DNA of 6,345 nucleotides from Bacteroidales bacterium (GTDB lineage Bacteria > Bacteroidota > Bacteroidia > Bacteroidales > GCA-2748055): contig JAGLTY010000134.1 of NCBI GenBank assembly GCA_023135025.1, positions 1 to 6,345 of the forward strand, written 5' to 3'. Numbering within the stretch: the first letter of the stretch is position 1; each line of letters opens with the position of its first letter. Made by a program: the position numbers and the translations under genes. The notes under the pieces are model-generated. The model had not been told where the DNA came from and searched no databases. It saw only the letters and a list, made by a program, of their open reading frames with translations. Below are positions 1-6,345 of this stretch, in pieces.

Positions 1-361
1 TATCTACGATGCCATTGAAGAGCTGAAGGCTGCCATGGAGGGTATGCTTGCCCCCGAGATCAAAGAGGAGATCACTGGTACACTGGAAATCCTGGAGGCT
101 TTCAAAATCACCAAGGTCGGGACCATTGCAGGATGTATGGTCAGGGAAGGCAAAATCAGGCGTTCCTCCAAGGTGCGGCTTATCAGGGACGGTATTGTGG
201 TCTACAATGGAGAACTGGGATCGTTGAAGCGTTTTAAGGATGATGCCAAAGAGGTGGTTTCAGGTCTTGAGTGCGGACTGAACATTGAAAATTTTAACGA
301 TATCAAGGTGGGCGATATGGTCGAGGCCTACGAGGAGACCGAGATGAAGAAGACCCTCTGA
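1..361 (+). CDS. infB: Translation initiation factor IF-2, C-terminal end (5' partial)
   Basis: This is the tail of IF-2, the cytoplasmic GTPase that brings initiator fMet-tRNA to the 30S subunit and promotes 50S joining. The first full codon is at position 2, and 119 codons remain before the TGA at 359-361. The GTPase domain lies off the left edge; what is left is the end of the domain 3 helix region and the whole C-terminal beta-barrel (C2) that binds the formyl-methionyl end of the tRNA. Counting from base 2, recognisable family motifs are GTIAGCMV (40-47), LKRFKDD (75-81), [13 protein letters not shown] (89-101) and GDMVEAYE (104-111). From established work on Bacillus IF-2, the Cys of the AGC motif, the Lys-Arg-aromatic of KRYKDD and the Glu-Cys-Gly of the ECG motif contact or lie near fMet; all have counterparts here (C45, K76-R77-F78, E90-C91-G92). 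The ATG at 35 is internal and not a start. The end KKTL is a normal IF-2 terminus, so the 3' end looks intact. Confidence 0.97.
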   Translation, partial: IYDAIEELKAAMEGMLAPEIKEEITGTLEILEAFKITKVGTIAGCMVREGKIRRSSKVRLIRDGIVVYNGELGSLKRFKDDAKEVVSGLECGLNIENFNDIKVGDMVEAYEETEMKKTL

Positions 362-407
362 TAGTCTCTCTCGATTTTACTATATTAGCATACCAAAACC
401 AACGGGT
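362..407 (+). other. Short infB-ruvA intergenic gap without clear signals
   Basis: These 46 bases separate the infB stop from the ruvA start. I see no stem-loop followed by a T-run, so no intrinsic terminator is supported, and transcription from infB may run into ruvA. TATATTAG at 381-388 differs at one defined base from the Bacteroidota -7 consensus (TAnnTTTG), but there is no TTG-like -33 element at the right distance, so a promoter is only a weak possibility. No purine-rich Shine-Dalgarno sequence precedes the ruvA ATG; the bases just before it read CCAACGGGT. Weak or absent Shine-Dalgarno sequences are normal in this phylum. Confidence 0.4.
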
Positions 408-989
408 ATGTATGAGTTTATCGAGGGGGAATATGTTGAGAAATCACCAGCACATCTAATTGTTCAGACGGGCCACGTAGCCTACTACATTAACATTTCA
501 CTGTTTACTTACAGCCAGATCAGTAGCCAGTCGGCAGGCAAGATCTACCTCCATTTTGTGGTCAGGGAAGATGCGCAGATTTTCTATGGTTTTAGTGGAC
601 GGGAGGAGCGCGAGATCTTCAGAATGCTCATTTCGGTTTCCGGGGTGGGAGCCAATACGGCCCGCCTGATCCTCTCTTCACTGTCACCTGAGGAGATAAC
701 CCAGGCCATCCTGGCCGGAAATGTCTCTCTTTTACAAGGAATAAAAGGGATCGGGGCCAAATCTGCCCAACGGATCATCATTGATCTGAAAGATAAGGTA
801 GGTAAAGGTGTGGGAATTGATGAATTATTCTTTTCACGGGACAATACCAGCCGTGAAGAAGCGTTATCTGCTTTAGTAGCACTGGGTTTTTCAAAGAAAA
901 CTGTAGAGAAGATTTTGACCCGTATTTTATCAGAGCAGCCCGAACTTTCTGTTGAGAAGGTAGTGAAGGCTGCCTTGAAGTTTATGTAG
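408..989 (+). CDS. ruvA: Holliday junction branch migration complex subunit RuvA
   Basis: RuvA is the cytoplasmic, tetrameric DNA-binding subunit of the RuvAB branch-migration motor. It holds the four-way junction open and loads RuvB hexamers, and RuvC then resolves the junction. The 193 aa product is complete and near the usual size (E. coli about 203). Residues 1-63 form the OB-fold domain, opening with MYEFIEGEYVEKSPAHLIV, close to the Bacteroidota form. VVREDAQIFYGF (51-62) carries the acidic pin (E54, D55), matching the E. coli pair that sits at the junction centre. Two helix-hairpin-helix motifs follow: SVSGVGANTA (76-85) and GIKGIGAKSA (111-120), each with the GxG hairpin that binds DNA backbone. 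After a linker (about 131-147), residues 148-193 make the small helical domain III that contacts RuvB (EALSALVALGFSKKTVEKIL). The ATG at 408 is the only start that keeps the full N-terminal strand. Its stop overlaps the sprA start by one base. RuvB and RuvC are not in the window. Confidence 0.97.
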   Translation: MYEFIEGEYVEKSPAHLIVQTGHVAYYINISLFTYSQISSQSAGKIYLHFVVREDAQIFYGFSGREEREIFRMLISVSGVGANTARLILSSLSPEEITQAILAGNVSLLQGIKGIGAKSAQRIIIDLKDKVGKGVGIDELFFSRDNTSREEALSALVALGFSKKTVEKILTRILSEQPELSVEKVVKAALKFM

Positions 990-991
990 TG
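987..991 (+). other. TAGTG stop/start overlap joining ruvA and sprA
   Basis: The ruvA stop TAG (987-989) and the proposed sprA start GTG (989-991) share the G at 989. In the sprA frame the nearest upstream stop is TGA at 953-955. No ATG lies between that stop and 989, and the first in-frame ATG comes far downstream (about 1247), beyond the signal peptide. Starting at the GTG yields a textbook signal peptide at once. No strong Shine-Dalgarno sequence is visible in the ruvA tail, so termination-reinitiation coupling is the likely way SprA translation begins. The overlap is observed; the coupling is inferred. Confidence 0.8.
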
Positions 992-1057
992 AACCATCGG
1001 TATAACCACATATTCCTGATTGTCATTGGATTCTTGCTGGCTATAGGAGCCAATGCC
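989..1057 (+). other. Sec signal peptide of SprA
   Basis: The first 23 residues form a standard signal peptidase I leader: a short polar basic start (MNHRYNH), a hydrophobic core (IFLIVIGFLLAIG) and an ANA cleavage box (residues 21-23). Predicted cleavage leaves Gln24-Asp25 at the mature N-terminus, a common arrangement in Bacteroidota exported proteins. There is no lipobox cysteine, so this is not a lipoprotein. It fits an outer-membrane protein exported by Sec and supports the GTG at 989 as the true start. Confidence 0.88.
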
Positions 1058-4000
1058 CAGGATTCAACCCTCCATTTTCCTTTTTCTGACCGGGGTTCCT
1101 ATCCCTTCTCTTGGTCGGGACAAAGTTCGCCTCTCTATCTGCAAAATCCATCCAACATCAACTCACAGGTCATTTATGATCCGTTGACAAAAAAGTATCT
1201 CTTCACTGAAACCATCGGGAGCTGGAACTACAGGAACCCTACCCTGATGACCATGGATGAGTACCAGCGATATGAGTTGAAGCAGCAGGTGAATGATTAC
1301 TGGCGGCTGAAAGCAAGTGGATCCTCCCTGGAACAGCAGCTCTCATTTATTCCACCTATCCAGGTGGGTGGAGAGGCATTTGATAAACTGTTCGGATCCA
1401 ATGTGATTAATATTGTTCCGTCAGGTTCTGCCGAACTGATCTTCGGATTTAACCTGTCCAAACAGGACAATCCCAATATCAGCGAGCGGCTCAGAAGTGT
1501 GCCCTCTTTTACTTTTGATGAAAAAATAATCATGAATGTGGCAGGTTCCATCGGTGATAAGATGGCCATGGATATCAGCTATAATACGGAAGCCACTTTC
1601 GATTTTGAGAACCAGACCAAGTTGGAGTATTCGGGGAAGGAGGATGAGATCATCAAGAAGATTGAGGCTGGGAACGTGAACCTTCCACTGCCCGGTTCGC
1701 TGATCAGCGGGAGCCAGAGCCTGTTTGGTCTGAAGACCGAGTTGCAATTTGGAAAACTGACGGTGACCAGTGTATTCTCCCAGCAGCGGGGCGAATCGTC
1801 TGTGATCAATGTGCAGGGCGGATCGCAGCTGAGCGAATACTCAGTCACTGTGGATGACTATGATGCCAATAAACACTTCTTTCTTTCGGAATACTTTCGC
1901 GAAAACTACAACAAAGCACTCTCGCGTCTGCCGGTGATTACCTCCGATGTGGCCATCACACGCATCGAGGTCTGGGTAACCAATAAGACCACCAACTTCC
2001 AGCAGTCCAGGAACATTGTTGCGGTCAATGACCTGGCCGAACCCTATCCCAGGTTTTACACCCGCGATCCGGCCCAGACAGGCAATTACCCCAGGAATAA
2101 TCTGAACAATGCATATGATGAGCTCACCAATACTCATTCGTCCATCAGGGATATCAAGAATGTAACCAGTGAGCTGGAGGGTGCCGGTCTGACCCTGGGA
2201 ACAGATTTTGAAAAGATTGAAAATGCAAGGTTGCTCTCCTCAAGGGAGTATGCCTATAACGATAAGCTGGGTTATATCTCGCTGAATACTGCCCTTAATA
2301 CTGATGAGATCCTGGCGGTGGCCTATGAATACACCTACAGGGGTCAGACCTTCCAGGTTGGAGAACTTTCCCAGTCCAGTGGGATCAGTGCTCCCTCATC
2401 ACTGATGATGAAACTGTTGAAGCCCACTAATTTTACCCCCAGAAGCTATACCTGGGATCTGATGATGAAAAACGTCTATGCCCTGGGGGCCTACCAGGTG
2501 AATGAGGATGAGTTTACCCTGGATGTATTGTACCGTGACGATAAAACGGGGAACGCCGTAAACTATCTGCCCGGTGGTGACCTGAACAAAACAATTCTGA
2601 TCAGGTTGCTGAACCTTGATAATATGAACTCGCAGCGTGACCCCTATCCGGATGGTATTTTTGACTATATGAACGGAATCACCATCACTCCCTCCAATGG
2701 GAGGGTCTTCTTCCCCCTTCTGGAGCCGTTCGGATCGGACCTGGCAAAGATTCTGAACGACAGTCTGGATGGTGAGCAGGCGGCCGCAGCCATAGACAAA
2801 TATGTCTTCCAGGAGCTTTATGATTCTACCAAGACCAAGGCGCAACAGATTGCAGAAAAGAACAAGTTCCTGATTGCAGGGGAGTACTCCTCTTCCAACA
2901 GCTCTGAGATCATGCTGAACGCCATGAATGTACCTCAGGGATCGGTGAAGGTAACTGCCGGGGGACGGGAGTTGATGGAGGGTGCCGATTATACAGTCGA
3001 TTACATGCTGGGAAGGGTCACCATCATCAACCAGGGAATTCTTGAATCGGGTACTCCCATCCGCATCTCCCTGGAGAACCAGTCGTTGTTTAACTTCCAG
3101 ACCAAGACCCTGGTAGGGACCCATCTCAACTACAGGATCTCAGATAAATTTAACCTTGGGGCCACTGCCATGCACCTTACCGAAAGGCCCCTTACCCAGA
3201 AGGTGAATGTTGGGGATGAACCCATTTCCAATACCATTTGGGGACTCAATGGTAACTACAGTACAGAGTCGCAGCTGATCACCACCCTGGTGGATAAACT
3301 GCCCTTCCTGGAGACCAAGGCTCCTTCCACATTTACAGTGGTGGGAGAGTTTGCGCAACTGATACCGGGACACTCCCGTGCCATTGAGAAAGAGGGGAAT
3401 GCCTATATTGATGATTTTGAAGGAAGTGAAACATCCATCGATCTGAAACAGTTCTCCTCATGGAAACTGGCCAGTACACCCAGGGGATTTTTTCCCGAGG
3501 CGGAATGGAACAACAACAGGGCCTATGGATACAACCGTGCAAGGCTGGCATGGTACCACATCGATCCGCTTTTCGTAAATCCCGACTCGCGTACACCAGA
3601 TTATATGAAGGCCAATCCCGATTTTATGTCCAGTGCCTACGTATATGAGGTGTATGAGCAGGATATTTTTCCCAACAAGGAGAATCCAAACGGAATACCC
3701 ACCAGGATCTCTGTGTTGAACATGGCCTACTATCCCGAGGAGCGGGGCCCCTATAACTATGATTATCAGAGACTCGGGCAGGAGGGGAATCTGCTGGAAC
3801 CTGAAGAGCGGTGGGGAGGAATCATGAGAGAGATCTACTCAAGCGATTTTGAACAGGCCAATGTGGAGTTTATCGAATTCTGGTTGATGGATCCATTTGC
3901 TGAGATGCCGGAACATAGCGGTGGGGAGCTCTATTTTAACCTGGGTAATATCTCCGAGGATGTATTGAAGGACTCCAGAAAGGTGTTTGAAAACGGGCTA

Positions 4001-6345
4001 CCCACTTCGGAGGTGGTTGAAAAAGTGGATACCACTGTTTGGGGCCGTGTGCCCCTGACACAGTCCCTGGTACCCGGTTTTAGTGCGGGCGACGAGACCC
4101 GGAAGTATCAGGATGTGGGACTGGACGGACTCTCTTCGCTCTATTCTAATGATGAGGTAACCTTCTTCTCCGAAGAGCCGGATGATTACCTGAATCAGAT
4201 TGAATCGCTCTACAGTTCAGGACGGTTGAGTCAGGAGGCCAGGAATGCCATTTTCGATGACCCTTCATCTGACGATTATATGTATTACCGCAGCTCCCAC
4301 TATGATGCTGCCCGGTTGGATATCCTGAGCCGTTACAAGAAATACAACAACCACGAGGGGAACTCGCCCAGCGACCAGGATAACCAGGAGTCTTATCCCA
4401 CTTCGGGAACCTCACTTCCCGACATAGAGGATATCAACCGGGACAATACGCTCAGTGAAGGAGAGAGCTACTTCTCATACCGGGTCGATATCAACAAAAA
4501 CGAACTGGAGGTGGGACGGAATAATATCGTCGATAAGGTGGTTGACAAGGTCACATACGAAAATGGGGAGAAAGCCGATGTAACATGGTATCAGTTCAGG
4601 ATTCCCATCTACAATTATGAGGAGATTGAAGGGGATATCTCCGATTTTAAAACCATCCGGTTTATGCGGATGTTTATGACCGGATTTGAGGATACCACAT
4701 TCCTCAGGTTTGCCAGACTCGATCTGGTTCGCGAAGAGTGGAGACGCTATCAGCTCCCCATGACCCAGGGAGGTGAAGATTGGACAGGGGTTGAACCTTC
4801 ATTGGGAGCACTGACCATTTCAGCAGTTAATATTGAAGAGAATGCAGGCAAGGAGCCGGTAAACTATGTGCTTCCACCAGGGTTCACCCGTCAGATCGAT
4901 CCCATGCAGCCCCAGCTCAGGCAGCTGAATGAACAGTCTATTGTTTTAAAAGTGAATGAGCTTGCCGATGGAGATGCCAGGGCCGCCTATAAAAATACAG
5001 AACTGGATATGAGGCAGTATAAGAAGATCCGGATGGAGGCACATGCCGAGGCCATTCCGGGAGAGGTGCTTGAACATAATGAGCTGGTGGCCTTTATTCG
5101 ATTGGGGACCGATTATAAGAACAACTACTATGAATATGAAGTCCCTATGGAACTTACCCCACCCGGGAGGTATGATAACGATAGTGAGAGTGACCGCTTG
5201 ATTGTATGGCCTGTGGTCAATAAGTTTGAGGTGAAGCTGGATCAGTTCAAAGAGGTGAAACAGGCCAGGAACAGAGCCATGAGCGATCCGGAGAGTGATG
5301 TGACTATCAGTTCAGTATATGCAGTGATGGACGAGAAGGGAAACCGCATTTCGGTCTCCGGAAATCCCAATATGAGCAGTATCCGTACCATTATGATCGG
5401 GGTGCGCAATCCAAAAGCCGGAAACAATCCATATGGTCAGGATGATGGACTGCCCAAAACAGGTGAGATCTGGCTGAATGAATTGCGTCTGACCGATTTC
5501 AATGAGAGCGGAGGTTGGGCAGCCAATGGGAGGGCCACTCTGAAACTGGCTGATTTTGGAAATGTCACCTTTGCCGGAAATACCAGTCAGCCCGGTTTTG
5601 GAAGTATTGAGCAGAAAGTACAGGAGAGGCAGCGGGAGCAGATTATACAGTACGATGTCTCCTCCAATCTTCAGATGGGGAAGTTCTTTAAGCAGGAGAG
5701 CGGGGTCAATATTCCTGTATTTGCCAGCTATTCCAAAGCTATTGTGAATCCCGAGTACAATCCGCTCGATCCTGATATTCCACTGAAAGAGGCCATTGAT
5801 GAGGCGGAGACCGAAGCAGAACGTGATTCGATTATTCGCAATGCCAGGGATATGGTGGAACGAAAATCATTTGCAGTAACCAATGTGAGGATGAATAAAG
5901 CGGGGACAAAGAAGCGGATCTACAGCCTCTCCAACTGGTCCACCAGTTTCTCCATGAACGAAATGGTGAGTCGTAACCCCAATCTCAACTACTACAATAC
6001 TAAGAAGGTAAGAGGGAACATCAGTTATAACTTCAATACCAGGCCCAAGAACGTTCAGCCCTTTAAATCGGTTAAATGGATGAGTTCAGAGTGGCTGCGA
6101 CTGATCAAGGATTTTAATTTCAATTATACCCCATCCAGAATCTCGTTCCGGACCGATATGGACCGCTACTATCTGGAAAAAGAGGTGAGGAACATCAACA
6201 ATCCCGATTTTTTTGTGGCACCCACCTTTAAGAAGGATTTTTACTGGAACCGCTTTTTTGATCTGAAATTTGATATCACCCGAAATCTCCGGTTTGATTT
6301 CTCCTCCACACATAATGCCAGGATCGATGAGCCCGAGGGCCGCTG
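989..6345 (+). CDS. sprA: T9SS outer-membrane translocon SprA (Sov), 3' partial
   Basis: SprA (Sov in Porphyromonas) is the giant outer-membrane beta-barrel through which type IX secretion cargo leaves the periplasm; in Flavobacterium it is a 36-strand barrel that works with PorV and a periplasmic plug protein. It is needed for secretion of many enzymes and, in gliders, for motility. Here 1785 codons are open without a frameshift. Family proteins are about 2,400-2,500 aa, so roughly the last quarter is missing off the right edge. After a signal peptide (1-23), recognised family blocks are GGEAFDKLFGSN (127-138), GSAELIFGFN (146-155), NTEATFDFEN (199-208), SGKEDEIIKKIEAGNV (215-230), YIDDFEGSE (806-814), YYPEERGPYNYD (914-925), NVEFIEFWLMDPF (958-970), LYFNLGNISEDVLKDSRK (981-998), DVGLDGL (1042-1048), PDIEDINRDNTL (1144-1155), EIWLNELRL (1493-1501) and FAVTNVRMNKAG (1628-1639). 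A helical, charged stretch lies near 1599-1625. I saw no cysteine in the translated part. The start is the GTG overlapping ruvA. Identification is by recalled family sequence, without alignment. Confidence 0.95.
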   Translation, partial: MNHRYNHIFLIVIGFLLAIGANAQDSTLHFPFSDRGSYPFSWSGQSSPLYLQNPSNINSQVIYDPLTKKYLFTETIGSWNYRNPTLMTMDEYQRYELKQQVNDYWRLKASGSSLEQQLSFIPPIQVGGEAFDKLFGSNVINIVPSGSAELIFGFNLSKQDNPNISERLRSVPSFTFDEKIIMNVAGSIGDKMAMDISYNTEATFDFENQTKLEYSGKEDEIIKKIEAGNVNLPLPGSLISGSQSLFGLKTELQFGKLTVTSVFSQQRGESSVINVQGGSQLSEYSVTVDDYDANKHFFLSEYFRENYNKALSRLPVITSDVAITRIEVWVTNKTTNFQQSRNIVAVNDLAEPYPRFYTRDPAQTGNYPRNNLNNAYDELTNTHSSIRDIKNVTSELEGAGLTLGTDFEKIENARLLSSREYAYNDKLGYISLNTALNTDEILAVAYEYTYRGQTFQVGELSQSSGISAPSSLMMKLLKPTNFTPRSYTWDLMMKNVYALGAYQVNEDEFTLDVLYRDDKTGNAVNYLPGGDLNKTILIRLLNLDNMNSQRDPYPDGIFDYMNGITITPSNGRVFFPLLEPFGSDLAKILNDSLDGEQAAAAIDKYVFQELYDSTKTKAQQIAEKNKFLIAGEYSSSNSSEIMLNAMNVPQGSVKVTAGGRELMEGADYTVDYMLGRVTIINQGILESGTPIRISLENQSLFNFQTKTLVGTHLNYRISDKFNLGATAMHLTERPLTQKVNVGDEPISNTIWGLNGNYSTESQLITTLVDKLPFLETKAPSTFTVVGEFAQLIPGHSRAIEKEGNAYIDDFEGSETSIDLKQFSSWKLASTPRGFFPEAEWNNNRAYGYNRARLAWYHIDPLFVNPDSRTPDYMKANPDFMSSAYVYEVYEQDIFPNKENPNGIPTRISVLNMAYYPEERGPYNYDYQRLGQEGNLLEPEERWGGIMREIYSSDFEQANVEFIEFWLMDPFAEMPEHSGGELYFNLGNISEDVLKDSRKVFENGLPTSEVVEKVDTTVWGRVPLTQSLVPGFSAGDETRKYQDVGLDGLSSLYSNDEVTFFSEEPDDYLNQIESLYSSGRLSQEARNAIFDDPSSDDYMYYRSSHYDAARLDILSRYKKYNNHEGNSPSDQDNQESYPTSGTSLPDIEDINRDNTLSEGESYFSYRVDINKNELEVGRNNIVDKVVDKVTYENGEKADVTWYQFRIPIYNYEEIEGDISDFKTIRFMRMFMTGFEDTTFLRFARLDLVREEWRRYQLPMTQGGEDWTGVEPSLGALTISAVNIEENAGKEPVNYVLPPGFTRQIDPMQPQLRQLNEQSIVLKVNELADGDARAAYKNTELDMRQYKKIRMEAHAEAIPGEVLEHNELVAFIRLGTDYKNNYYEYEVPMELTPPGRYDNDSESDRLIVWPVVNKFEVKLDQFKEVKQARNRAMSDPESDVTISSVYAVMDEKGNRISVSGNPNMSSIRTIMIGVRNPKAGNNPYGQDDGLPKTGEIWLNELRLTDFNESGGWAANGRATLKLADFGNVTFAGNTSQPGFGSIEQKVQERQREQIIQYDVSSNLQMGKFFKQESGVNIPVFASYSKAIVNPEYNPLDPDIPLKEAIDEAETEAERDSIIRNARDMVERKSFAVTNVRMNKAGTKKRIYSLSNWSTSFSMNEMVSRNPNLNYYNTKKVRGNISYNFNTRPKNVQPFKSVKWMSSEWLRLIKDFNFNYTPSRISFRTDMDRYYLEKEVRNINNPDFFVAPTFKKDFYWNRFFDLKFDITRNLRFDFSSTHNARIDEPEGR

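Noticed and set aside
35..361. ATG at 35 as the start of a separate small 108-aa gene
   Set aside because: The frame is open from base 2 and the upstream residues continue the IF-2 sequence; this is the end of infB cut by the window edge.
381..388. TATATTAG as a Bacteroidota -7 promoter element for ruvA
   Set aside because: It is one mismatch from TAnnTTTG, but no TTG-type -33 element lies at the expected distance upstream, and AT-rich gaps often give such matches by chance.
584..1009. 141-codon open frame on the minus strand over the ruvA 3' half
   Set aside because: It is antisense to the helix-hairpin-helix and domain III coding sequence of ruvA, which is clearly the real gene; the translation is Ser/Arg/Pro-rich shadow sequence.
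1297..2137. Overlapping minus-strand frames opposite the sprA 5' part
   Set aside because: Several overlapping short frames on one strand opposite a conserved gene are typical shadows; none shows a recognisable domain or start context.
2780..2787. GCGGCCGC and neighbouring GC-rich bases as a possible foreign insert or cloning scar
   Set aside because: It encodes an Ala run within an uninterrupted SprA frame; there is no repeat, frame break or change of composition around it.
2399..3124. 241-codon open frame on the minus strand inside sprA
   Set aside because: It lies wholly antisense to a well-recognised SprA coding frame, its translation matches no family I know, and its length is explained by the codon bias of the sense strand.
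3460..3648. 62-codon plus-strand frame inside sprA in another frame
   Set aside because: It lies inside the conserved SprA region after the DDFEGS block; the sprA frame accounts for the sequence and the alternative product looks like no known protein.

Overview
The window is an ordinary chromosomal stretch of a Bacteroidota (Bacteroidetes) genome. The evidence is a ruvA gene followed directly by a very long gene whose translation reads as SprA/Sov, the giant outer-membrane translocon of the type IX secretion system (T9SS), a system known only from this phylum and close relatives. The absence of Shine-Dalgarno sequences before both readable starts also fits. I cannot name a genus. The moderate GC content and the sequence style suggest a Bacteroidales- or Marinilabiliales-like lineage, but that is a guess.

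Layout, all on the + strand: (1) positions 1-361 hold the last 119 codons of infB (translation initiation factor IF-2), cut by the left edge; (2) a 46-base gap with no convincing terminator or promoter; (3) ruvA at 408-989, complete, 193 aa, the Holliday-junction-binding subunit; (4) sprA from a GTG at 989 to the right edge, 1785 complete codons with no internal stop or frameshift and no stop reached. The ruvA stop and the sprA start share one base (TAGTG), so the two are almost certainly co-transcribed and probably translationally coupled. There is no gene-free stretch over 300 bases, and I see no RNA gene, mobile element, CRISPR array or long repeat.

Functionally this is a housekeeping block (translation initiation, recombination repair) running into the core protein-export pore of T9SS. 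IF-2 and RuvA act in the cytoplasm. SprA is exported by Sec, using a clear signal peptide, and folds in the outer membrane, where it passes proteins carrying T9SS C-terminal signals to the cell surface. I see no functional link between RuvA and SprA beyond shared transcription. Every long open frame on the minus strand lies inside ruvA or sprA and looks like a shadow. I do not see a previously undescribed system here; the most notable points are the TAGTG junction, the absence of cysteine from the visible part of SprA, and an Asp/Asn-rich conserved segment in the middle of SprA.
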